Of a stretch of 64,000 bases of DNA, positions 24,201-35,036 are shown piece by piece. Within the stretch, counting starts at the first letter, position 1; the number at the start of each line of letters is the position of its first letter. The notes beneath the pieces are model-generated. The model worked only from the letters and a program-made list of their open reading frames with translations. It was not told where the DNA came from and made no database searches. This DNA is from Antitrichia curtipendula. Taxonomy: Eukaryota > Streptophyta > Bryopsida > Hypnales > Leucodontaceae. A program made the translations under genes and the position numbers. The stretch covers positions 4,340,001 through 4,404,000 of the forward strand of contig OX579637.1 of the NCBI GenBank assembly GCA_951230915.1, written 5' to 3'.

Positions 24201-25300
24201 AAACCCTAAACCCTTACCCTAAATCCTAAACCTTCACTCTGAACTTCCAGAACCTAAACCTTGAATGTCATGATGGTAAAGTAGAGTTTGAGCACTATAA
24301 TATATAATTATTCAGAGTCATATTTCGGTTTGTGAAATATTTTTTTACTATAAAAGGAAAAAGAATTTCCTTGACGTATACACTATACAAGGAAAGAAAC
24401 AAAGTAACTTTGAAAAGAGCCCAATGACATTCCAGGAAAGCGAGAATCCACTTAATATAAGAAAAAATATGTATTGTGTGCTAATTAAGTATTCCAGAAA
24501 AGAAGTGCGAAAAAAGCGAATAAAGTAGGATAAGGCTATAAATTAGAATTCTACCTGGCATTGATGACATTTCCAGTTGCAAAAGGACACGTTAGTAGAC
24601 GGAAGTCAACAAGCTTTAATTGAGGGAATCCTTGAAAAGCTGCTCACTCCATAACATCCGTGAAGCTTGTGGTTTATTCTAAAATTAGATGGCACTTCAT
24701 TATTTAGAGCTGCACAAGGCATGAGGAATCCTGGAGCTCCTGAACTTAGAAGCATGGATTTCAAACTCATGGAATGGGTTGGCGTAATTTTGTTCCCGCC
24801 AATAATTTAGTTGTGCATCATCAATCAAGATGCAGCAATCTCCTTCCACCTTTCTCTTCAACCAAGTTGATTTTTATGCGCATTGCTCTCTTTGTGTGCG
24901 TGTTGTACTTGCATTGTTATTTTCTATGGAGAATTCAGGAGTTTCTCTTCAGAATCGCATCACGACCGTGTAGTTTTTGTCCGCTTCCTTCTTTGAGGAG
25001 GTACTTCATCTCATCTTGTTTCTGGTAATATACTTGTACATTCTCAGTCAGTATTCAAACTTCAATCATGAACTTGAACAAAATTCACATGAATTTTCAT
25101 TTGCTTCACAAGGACAACTGAGTGCGTAGGTATTCACTTGTCAAGTGTGCATTTCATGTTGCTTCTCTTCCAGTGCACTGGATTTTCATTACGTAAGGTT
25201 GTTACACAAATTATAATGACCAACGTATGATACAGTCTGAGAGTGATGCCTTAATTTTCAAAATTACTAAAAATAGTAATGTTTACTGTTGGAATATGAG
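21261..25300. other. AT-rich spacer between the two TTTAGCGC arrays
   Basis: No gene is supported. Telomere-like tracts are at 22479-22515 (TTTAGGGTTTAGAG) and 24196-24240 (CCTAAACCCTAAACCC). Open frames are short and AT-driven. The stretch at 24540-25130 is less AT-rich and could be leader sequence of T1, but nothing proves it. Confidence 0.4.
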
Positions 25301-25391
25301 TTAGTTCTGTAAAATACGGGATTGCTGAGCACATAATGGGTTTATTCTTGATTGTTGTGATTTTGACATGTTGTACATAAAGGCGCCCGAT

Positions 25392-25883
25392 TGCACTTTA
25401 GCACTAGTCGCGCTAAAGTGCATATGCCATGTATGTAAAATCAACGGACTGCCATTTAGTGCTCGTCGCGCTAAAATGCTTATGCATGTGCATTCAAATG
25501 CCAACATTGCACTTTAGCGCGACTAGCGCTATAGTGCATAATGAGTATATGTATAACCAATGAGTTGCCGTTTACCGCTGGTCGAGCTGAAATGCATAGT
25601 TATTCTCTTTAAAATGAGCTGATTGCAGTTTAGCGCTAGACGCGCTAAAGTGCATGTGCCATGTATGTAAAGTCAAGGACTTGCACTTTAGCGCTAGTCG
25701 CGCGAAAATGCATATGCATTCTCTGTAGAATTACACAATTGCATTTTAGCACTAGTCGCGCTAAAGTGCATATGGCCTCTATAGATGATCGCCCGATTGC
25801 ACTCTAGCACTAGTCGCGCTAAAAACAATATGTACTTCAATAGTCACTAAATTGCACATTGGCCACGGTCGTGCTATGGTGCA
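25392..25883. repeat. Tandem array of TTTAGCGC palindromes, 58-bp period
   Basis: Nine palindromes start at 25392, 25451, 25508, 25567, 25624, 25682, 25740, 25798 and 25853, so spacing is 55-59 bp. The consensus half is TGCACTTTAGCGC with a variable centre containing TAGTC. The array ends about 185 bp before the T1 start codon. Same family as the arrays and introns of copy C. Confidence 0.95.
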
Positions 25884-26066
25884 TACATCCTTTACATGTC
25901 CTAAATTTGAATTGCAATTTATGACTTCTATTAATTGCACAGAATTCATGATGAATATATGATCAACAACATTTGAGAACTAATTAAGAGAAATGACGTG
26001 ACGATTATGGTTCATGTTTTTTAAGAGCCTAAAAATATCTTTGGTTTACTGTGTTGTTCAAGTGTC

Positions 26067-28904
26067 ATGGATTCTATAGAGGATCCAGCCACAAACATGG
26101 ACTTATCGGACAATGAATTCCAGGTTCTTCAGCAAATGAATGCTGGTGTTTCCTGACTATGAAGGTATTCCGCGTCGGCTGTGGAATACGAAGTGTGTTA
26201 AACTGTATAACGCTGAGGGGGTACTTGTTGGTGAAGGTACCTGTCATAGCGTGAACTCCAATCTTGTTCTTGGTGCCACTGGGCCTCTTGGTGACACTCA
26301 TGTATCAATGCACATTTCAGTGTCACATTCTGAATAAGACCTTCCAGAGGAACGTGTTTATTCATTGCTAGCTTGGCCTATTCAACTGGTTCATTATCGT
26401 GGAGCAAGTCTGGATGATCATGAGGCTAGGGACAAATTCAATTGTCTACAAGCATCGCTTCTAAACTCGCCTTCTGCAACATCTGCAAGACAATATGCAA
26501 GTGCCATTAGAAACCCGCCTCGTGAGACCGCTGTCAAGACAAAAGACCTCCTAACGCAAGAGTCAATTAACTTAGTGTCCAGCAAAGTATGTTGCAGCAA
26601 GAATTGTGTTCAGCCGTTTCCTAGGGAAAAAATTCGAGCTTTTCAAGAACGCATGTATCGAAATTCTACTTTCAAGCATAGAACTTTCATGAAGACTGAT
26701 GTGCACAGACATATTCATGAAGGTGCACGCAGAGGAAAGATGGTGACAATTGAAGAGATAAATGTGTGTTTGCTTGCATGGATGCATATTGCGGGGGTTG
26801 CTAAGTCTACATTCTATTGCTATTTGAAATACATGAAGGATGAACGGGAAGCAAGGGATCACAGTAATACGGGACTGCTGAAGCCTAGAGAGCATATCAA
26901 ACAAGCCACAACTTCCTTGAAGTGCATCCTAGACAAGGAGGCCGATCACATGACGCATCGTACACGGACTTTGAAGGCAGATAATAAGATTGTGTCTAAT
27001 ATTCTTTTGGACTCATTTCAATGGAAGGATCGGTTGAAGAGACTTAATGAAACCAATGCGGCTTTTGGTTTGAAGGGGATTTCAACTTCGAACTTCAGCA
27101 AGATTAGATCAACCAAGTTCCCAGAGTATGATGTGAAGAAGCCAGGAGACAATTTTGCTCGGTGTGCTACTTGTGACAAATATAATGAGCTCATCAAGGG
27201 TGCTATCAGTGGATCCCAAACTGCTATGAAGTGGTCTAGGAGGTTAAATAAGCATCTCACCATTGCTCGTGCCCACAGGGATGTATATTACATTGACCGA
27301 GACTTGTCATTCAATTCTCTGCATGAATGTGTTACAATCATACACAACAAGATGGATCACGCAAAAACCGCTTGTCCGGTCTTTTCTCACAAGAGTAAAG
27401 AACTTGATGGCTTGATGAAGCTACCCGTTTCTGTGACAGGCATGATTGCGCATGGTCATGCAGATGTGCGCTATGCACATTACGGCTTGGATGTCTTCTC
27501 GCATGACTCCAACTATATCATTGGTTCAATGGCAAAGTTGTTGCGAGATTTAGAATTAGCGCTGAAGTCTTCTTCTCAGGAGTTGTTCACAAATTCAAAG
27601 TCCACAAATTTATTTAAGGCCGTGCTAGAGGGTACGGACATGTGCTATGGTCGTTACCGCCGCCGCCAAATACCTTAACTCCAGCCACGCGGCTACTGCC
27701 CATTTTAAATGTGCAAATGAACAATGCCACTGGAGACAATAAGAATAAATATGTTTTTTGTTTTTGTTCTCTACTTGTTCCAAACAAGATCTTCCGAGAA
27801 GTCTATGTGAACTTCATGATTGTGGGTCATACACATGACGATATTGATGCGCTATTTGGAAGATGGAGCATGGATTTGAAGAAAGAGAATTTCCCGACAG
27901 TTCCAGCACTAATGAAGTCATTCATGGATGTGGATTCCGTCCCCACTATCCCTCATCTTATTGAAGAAGTGCCCGACTTCAAGGGTTTTATAGCAAGGTC
28001 ACTTGTAGATGGTGATGACATCCTTGTTGGGCACACGAGACCACATCAATTGAAGTTCTATCTAGATTCAACGGGGTGCCCTGTCATGAAGTACAAACTT
28101 TTTTGCACTGATGCCGACTGGCTAGGGGAAGACAGAAGAGGCATTAAGTTGTGGAAAGAAGATGCTGAGGGGCAAAGTTTGTGGCCATGCGGTGCACCTT
28201 TGCCTGTTCCGATGAAGCCTATGAAAGGCTTGGAAGAAATTGTCAAAGGTATCATGGGGTTTGTGAAATATTGGGACAATTTATGCAATGTAGACGTCAC
28301 CGGGGATTATCGAAGACGTTATGAGCATTTGGTGAAGTATTGGCGTGGCGTGAAGGTAGGGTTGATGGAACCGTTACCTACCTTTCATGTTTTGAGGGAC
28401 GGGTTTTGGCCAACTACACGTATTCAAGCAAGTGAAGTGAATGAATTAGACAATGACAGTGACGAGCGTGAAGAGTTTGGGGAGGATGACCCATACGTTG
28501 GGCCATTGAGTGGTCGTCCAAATCCATCCTTCCGAGTGGCTTGAGATTTGTTCAAAGGCTATTTTGTTGCAGTTTGACCCACAGATGCTGACTCTCACCC
28601 AGTTTGGATTGCAAGGGCATTGTCTGATCCAAACTCGAATCCAGAGAATCCGAATTGTGTTCTTATTCAATACTTCCGTCCAACATCAAGGAATGAAGAT
28701 GTTCAAGATTTCTACACCGGATGGGATAGCGAAAGAGGTCTACGTTGGAAGGTTGATGAAACTGAACCTCCTGTTTGGCAACATATGGATGCTCTTATGA
28801 CAGCGTGGAAGTCAAGGATCCAGAAAGACACTGTGGAGTGCATGATCAAGATCCCTACTATACAAATTGAAGTCCTCAACCAGAGTTTGGTTTCATATAA
28901 TTGA
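26067..28904 (+). pseudogene. T1: DUF7869-type, DDE-transposase-like gene
   Basis: The start is ATG 26067, matching T2. A Cys-containing N-terminal part (CCSKNCVQPFPREKIR near 26590) is followed by the catalytic-like core. HNKMDHAKTA (near 27345) supplies a first Asp, LNVQMNNATGDNKN (near 27700) stands at the second acidic site but with Asn where related proteins usually have Asp, and VGHTHDDIDALFGRW (near 27822) follows. The C-terminal block ends WKSRIQKDTVECMIKIP. Breaks: frame changes before 26365, a one-base loss near 27645, TGA at 28542 and TGA at 28575. At the last two, T2 has Arg. The DDE reading is an inference from motif order; the family is usually recorded only as a domain of unknown function. 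Confidence 0.7.
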
Positions 28905-29280
28905 GAAGCCATATCCACATATGTGTATATGTGGCATGATTTGTTTTGTATTTAACATATTTATATTGTGTATAATAGATGGAATTTATGTATTGTAATA
29001 GTTGGCATAGGTTTGAATTTTGTTGGTTTGGATTTATAGTTTGGTATTGCTTGTATGTTTTGAAATGTATGTCTTGTTTTTATAAAACAAGAATATTCAA
29101 TTTCAATTTTAATCTATTTTTTCATGTACTTTTGAGTTTAATTTTATCTCTTTTTCCATCATTTTACTTTATTTTTCGGGAGCATCTATGTTACGATATC
29201 TATGAACATTATATTTGGAAGTGTGATGCAATTGAAAAAATGAGTAGTGTGTATAACCACTTTGTTTTTGATAACCATGT

Positions 29281-29670
29281 TAAGCACTTGTCACATTCCA
29301 GATACTTAGGGGGCTAGTTGGTTGTTACAACTTTCCTAGTTGCCTGCATAAGTCATTAAGCAGCACCAAATCATGCATGTCTCTTAGTCGCTCATACAAA
29401 TTGAATGGGAATTGAACTCAGACCGCCTATGAGATATGTATATTAATAAAAACATTGATCTCCGAATTTCAACTCATGTTGATTAAAGACTCTGTGTGTC
29501 ACTACACTCTCATTTTAATGGAAATTGCACTCAAAAACTAATATTTATAATATTTGTCAACCTAAATTATCTATAGAGATTCCATTTGTAATGATATTAA
29601 AATCGACAATATTATTTTGGGAGGGTCCAATACTTCCAAAATGTTGAATATGATGTTCAAGAGAGTAATT
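29281..29670 (-). mobile_element. tRNA-SINE-like repeat downstream of T1
   Basis: On the minus strand, GGTCTGAGTTCAATTCCC (29407-29424) resembles a polymerase III B box. The plus side carries GGGGGCTAGTTGGTTGTTA (near 29311). A related copy sits downstream of T2 (49250-49690), and similarity continues through ATTATTTTGGGAGG to GAATATGATGTT. It overlaps the 3' end of E. The SINE label is tentative. Confidence 0.45.
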
Positions 29671-32247
29671 GACAATGAACTCATTGATGGAAATCTCGGA
29701 ATCATTTAGATATTCTACAACTGATGGTCCATGTTGCATTCTCTCTTTGCTGAGTGAAGCATATTGAGCATCACGCTTGGTGCCATACAAGATAGAACAT
29801 TGATGCTGGGATCCCTCATTTTTTGAAGATGAATGCAGAATTTGCTTCTTTGTCTTCCTCCCTTTGTTCTTCTCCGCAGCTGGTGATTTCTCAACAAGTT
29901 TATGTGCTTTCTTGGTGATCCTCTCTTTGGCCTTGTCCACTGCCTCCGAGTTCTTCAGTGCAATCTTCTTGTAAGCCTCGTCTCTCCTCTTAATAGCTTT
30001 GGCTTTTGCCTCATCATCAAGGCCGGCAAACTCATCAAATTCCTCAACGACCTCATGAGAATTGATCGACTGCTTGATGCACTTTTCAGGTAGTGGAGTG
30101 AACTCTGGTGGACAATCTTAATACCAAGCACCCAATTTAAGGTGTGCACTCGTCTACCAGAGCAATTGCACCAGTGAGAACATGCAGTGCTCAGAAGAGA
30201 CATCTAACCACGTTCCAAGAAAAGGAGGCAAGTCACGCCTTGTGATTGCTCCCTTTGGTAGCAGCTCATATTTAAAATACCTATACAAATCAAATAAAGT
30301 CAAAAGAAATAATGGTCAAGGTCAAGAATTGACAAATTCACCTAAGCATACCGCAACGACAATATGAAATGGATTTCTTACTAATAATCTGCACGTTTGA
30401 CAACCCGGTCGGAGCCTTTGTATTTCTTGAAATCATCTAACTTCCTGAATACATTGTGTCCTCGGAATTGCGTAAAGAATGCGTGGTCCCACGCTCGAAT
30501 TCGCCATCCTTCAATATAATCCACAAAATTCTTTGGCTCATCAAGAGAGTCCATAGCCAACGTCAACTGGTCCTTCTTCACAATGTTATCAAGCATTTCA
30601 ATTCCCACCTCTTTGATCTGTGCAAACATATGAAATAATTAGGCACGTGCAACAATCTCTGTATCAGCACTACAATATGGAACTGATGTCGACAAGGACT
30701 ACATAACACGCCTGAATAAAACTTAAAACAACGTCAAGAAAGGCTCTTATCCTTGCATACCAGCATGCCTTTGGCAAAAACAACCTTAATTCGATCTCTC
30801 CAATTAGCTTCAAGGGAAATCTTCAAGCCTCCCTTGTCTGAATTGATGAGTTCCACCAACGCAGCCATTTCACCTTCTGCTCTTTGCTGATGTTGGCAGT
30901 TGCAATCAACTGCAACTTCTCCAACGTCATTTCCGGGGTGATGTTGGAGCTCCAGTGGCACTCAGTCTGAAGCAATAGATCTTTGGAGTAAGATAGATAC
31001 ATAATAAGAGAAGAACATAAAAACACCGTGAGAATTGGCAATGTCGTCTTACCTCCTAAAGCCATTCGTTTCCGAGATTGGGATTGGCAACGGCTATTAG
31101 CTTCTCCAGCTTCTAGACTAATTTTGATGTCTTTTCCTTTGTTCCCAACCTTATGGCCGCCAAGACGCCCTCCTCTGATTGATTCTCTTCTAGTGTTTTT
31201 TCTTTGTACAGCCTTACTGCAACATCAGCTACCGCTGCTATTTCGTACTACACAACAACATTGAGATAAGTAAATCTTGGAAGAAAATGTCATATTAAAA
31301 ATACCAATAGAAGTCACTAGTTCAATATGAATTATTTCCCGAAAGGTAAATGAAGTAAACACTTCAATCGACATAGAGTACCAGCTCTTCCAAAGATTAT
31401 GTTGGCATTCACACATTTAGTGTCACTCAGGTGCTCAGAGAACTTCTCTAGTGGCAGTAGTCCATATTTGTACACACAATACAACGTGTGTACCAGACTG
31501 GTCTTGATGAACAAAATCTCCTTATGCCTAAAAAAGGGAATGAAATCATTAAATTGGACCTACATTACTGCCAAAAATAACCAAAATGAAAAGCACAATG
31601 AAATTTGGCACTTACTTGTTGATGGCGTACATGGCGTGCATGACTTCATCGATTCTTCTTTTTGTCTCAAGAATAATGGAATCAACCAAAATGTGCCAAT
31701 CCTTGTCGCTATCATGGTATTTTTTTATATAAAAAGTCCATAAAAGCAGTTTGTAGTTACCGTCACAAATGAAAAACTTGGACTTTTGAAAATCCTGCAA
31801 GCCTGGAGTTGCACTGAGAAATGCATTGAAAAGGTCGTTCTCCTCATTCCACATCAATCCCCATGTCTCTTTCTCTGCATCAAAAACCATCTCTGTTTCT
31901 CACTACTCGTTAGTAACTGACACATAAAAAATGCATGGTCCATCTTTGTAGTCGTGCACAAACTCTTGTTCCAATTTTGTGAGGTCACATTGAAGCGTAG
32001 GCCTAACCATTAGCATTGGAGCAAGATGGCACAATGGAATTCTTAGCCGAGATATGGAATGAGGTTTCAATCTCAAGTCGGCTATGGACGCAACATAATT
32101 GACTTTTTGGACTTTGCTGAAGGCATCTTCGGATTTGTACTTCTCCTTGATCTCCTCCACGTCCTCAACAGAAGTGTTACCCTCTTCATTTCCTTCTCTA
32201 GCGATAACATAATCCCCTGGAGATTGGATCTGCCGATCAGCGTCCAA
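29557..32247 (-). pseudogene. E: second-subfamily gene with ParB/sulfiredoxin-like domain
   Basis: Start ATG 32247. Blocks in order: RIPLCHLAPMLMVRPTLQ and CIFYVSVTN (like the ParB N-terminal strands), FQKSKFFICDGNYKLLLW (31760; ParB signature DGNHR with Tyr-Lys in place of His-Arg), then DWHILVDSIILETKRRIDEV. Further exons lie at 31330-31529, 31050-31260, 30770-30975, 30381-30629 and 29557-30290, the last with a Lys-rich tail. The donor at about 31617 is GTAAGTG. Breaks are adjacent TAG/TGA at 31903/31900, TAG 31113, TAG 30154, TAA 30118 and a probable frameshift near 30860. Most of these stops would be Gln or Arg after one C-to-T reversal. The methyltransferase-like half seen at 9444-11260 is not clear here. 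Confidence 0.45.
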
Positions 32248-32325
32248 CTAAAATACATTAGAAGATGGAAAGATACGCGTTAGCTGTAAAATGAGATGAC
32301 ACCAAACTAGATGGTAACCAAGCAC

Positions 32326-33899
32326 CCCTCGACATTGAGGGCAAACCCCAAATTAGGCTATTCTGATAAAAAAAAGTCAGGACAAATACAATATGAAATA
32401 AATTAATATGAAATAATGGTGAACGTGAAACGAAAAATATAAGAGCCAAAATAAGAACTACTTAAAAAATAAATCATACATAATGATATCAGTAAGTGTT
32501 AGTAAGATATGGCTGAAATTGTCATCGTGATAATCAACCCCTAGTCAGCGAAGGCAGGAAGCTCTGAGTACTTTCAAATTATCAAAAGGAAATGATTGAA
32601 GTAATCTTGATATTCAACTAGTGAAAAATACGAACTAACTTGACTATACATTCTTCCAAAACTAGTTTTCCTACATATAAGTGCCAACGACTTCAAGCGG
32701 TTATATCAGTGCAAGGGACCCATTGTTTTCTCCTTGGTGCCGAGGGAAGTATTTCAATGACCAAACTTGATTGTCACATTAGATATCTTGCATGAAGCAC
32801 AAAATCGCATTCGCCTATCTGAGTCCAGACGTGAACATTTCATTCAAAAGCTTCTGAGCTCCTTCATCGCCAAGGGCTGCACTACACTAGAAAACAAGAA
32901 TTTTCTAAATAAATCATTTATTTATACTAGCCAAATTAACAATGACACATTCAAAGAAGTCGAGACAGAAATTCATAGGATCCAATTCCTGGTTGTCCAT
33001 GACACAATAAATCAAAGATAAACATCATCTTATTCTTATTCCCATTCTGTTGAGAAGTATAGAGTTGATACAACGTCAAAGACTTCAAAAACTAAATCAA
33101 GCGTACCAGACCAATACATGGCCTCGGTGCCAAAGGGAACCTCATATGGAGATGTTTTGATAATTTGTCATTGTAAATGTAAATCCATCTGAGGTACTGC
33201 AAGGTATACTGTTTCCTAATTTTTGATGCCATTAATGTATCACCGCGACCCTTGTCCCTTTGGGGCCAAGGGGTGTCCACACTTTCCGACTATAGTATAG
33301 GTCATGGGAAGAAGCTGATGGCATATCGGAGAGCTGGGATAAGGGTGGATCAAAATTTCTCACTAACTGCCTCCCATCGGCACCAAGGGCAGTGACCAAT
33401 TTTGCTCTTTTGATTTATATTTTGGAAGACCCCAGTTCCTGATCATCCTGCTCGGTGTTGCCTATTTCATTCCTAACAGAGGCTAGTGTATATTTTAGAT
33501 TCTGCAAGAGGGACGTCCTAGTGAAGGAAAGAGAGGGAGATGGAGAGACTTGTGAATGTCTCGAGATTTTTCCCTAGGCATCGACGGATGATTCTTGATC
33601 GCGTGTAGTTGATTAACAATTATGTACTCCAACCTAAATCGATTTGACCGAGACAATTTATAATCTGAACCTCCTAATTTGGTTCGACCTCAATACCGCC
33701 TATTCTGTTGTGACCCCTAATGGATCCAAATTAAGCATACAAAAAAAGAAGCGATAAACACTATCTGCAATGCAAAGATGTAGAAGCAATGTAAGATAAC
33801 CTTCCTTCAAGTTGTTCCAAAATGATTTAAGGTATCAACTTGGTGAGATCAACGAGATCTATCACATGTGGATGGACTCCTCCTATCGATGCCGAGGGA
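32326..33899. repeat. CCTCGG/CCGAGG palindrome family, seven copies
   Basis: Copies at 32326-32341, 32731-32747, 33121-33138, 33255-33274, 33373-33389, 33571-33587 and 33881-33899. The consensus is CCCTCGG, centre TG or CA, then the inverted arm. All lie upstream of the E start codon. Spacing is irregular. Confidence 0.75.
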
Positions 33900-34681
33900 T
33901 ACCCTAAATCTTTGCGAGGTAATCTATGTTTAGGATTTAGGTCTTCAAATTTACCTCATTTCCTGCAGAGGTTGGTGTAGCTACGACAATGGACACCACT
34001 CCTCCTACTTGGTCAGCATTGCTCCGGCTTGCATCATCTTCACCTTCTTGCACCCCCATTGCTACACTTCTGGTTGTTGGTCTTCTCGCCATTCCCTCCA
34101 CTTTGTATTGGAGCCAAAGAACCACTCACAAACCCTAACTGAGAAGCAAACTCACACTGCAAAAACCCTGACCTTGAATTCATTGTGTAAAATACTCCAA
34201 GAACGACTAGTCACAAGTGAATACACAATGGGAAAATCCTATAATGGCTCAAACCATGCGCAATACTGCCAGGACAACTAGTTGCAAGTGAACACACAAT
34301 GGAAAATTACAATAACAGATGAAGCCGTGTTTAATACTCTAGAACAAATATACAAATGAAACCATGCACGATACTCCTAGATCAATGTGTCGCAAGCCGT
34401 GGTCGCAATGGACTAGTTGCTGCATCAGACTGGTTTACAGGAGACCTTGATAGGTTGCTTGTTCGTCAACGGATAAGGTGACTGGGACGTTGGGTATTTC
34501 ACGGACCCTACTTCTCTTCGGGCAGATAATACATTGTAACCATAAAGTTTCATGTGTTTGGTTTATTGTAAATATCAAACAGATATCAATGTCCAAAAGT
34601 GATTTGAACAGTGATTGGTCCATACAAATGAAATTACTTTCCAAAAAAGTACGTAGAAAATATGGGATCATATCATGATTC
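33900..34681. other. Spacer with short direct repeats
   Basis: No gene is supported. ACTAGT(C/T)(A/G)CAAGTGAA(T/C)ACACAATGG recurs near 34207 and 34278, followed by looser repeats up to 34420. Confidence 0.5.
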
Positions 34682-34689
34682 ATTTTGCT
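34682..34689. other. Target site duplication, left (ATTTTGCT)
   Basis: The 8 bases ATTTTGCT directly precede the left terminal repeat and recur directly after the right one (38751-38758). Confidence 0.95.
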
Positions 34690-34839
34690 CAGGGTTGTCA
34701 TAGTGGACGGGTTGAAGTGATCGGACGAGACGGACGGACGGGCAAACCGGACCAAATGTCCGGACGTCTCGGACAACCTGGACACCTTTCATTTTTCCAA
34801 TTTTCCAATTGACAACTCGCTTCCACGGTGACGGTCCAT

Positions 34840-35036
34840 GCTAGAATAAGAGCACGGACGTGAAAGTCGAAGCGTAGACGTCAGAGCGGGGAGTTTATAG
34901 GGCAGGAATGTCATCGTCAGGGCGTGGACGGATTCGTCAAGGTGCGAACGTCTGGTCAGGGCGCGGACATCTAGACACGGTGCGGACGCCAGGGCGCGGA
35001 CGTATGGACAAGGCACGGACGCAGGGCACGGACGTC
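34840..35036. repeat. Left subterminal repeats of the hAT element
   Basis: About ten diverged copies of a motif like CAGGGCGCGGACGTC in direct orientation. These are probable transposase-binding sites by analogy with plant hAT elements such as Ac. Confidence 0.8.

Noticed and set aside
24774..25028. 84-codon frame before the T1 array
   Set aside because: Cys/Phe/Leu-rich translation of pyrimidine-rich DNA with no homologue in the T2 locus.
25392..25883. CRISPR array
   Set aside because: Regular 58-bp spacing with a palindromic repeat looks CRISPR-like, but the genome is eukaryotic, the units are diverged from each other and no cas gene is present.
29407..29424. A tRNA gene
   Set aside because: Only a B-box-like stretch is present; no cloverleaf or acceptor stem can be drawn.
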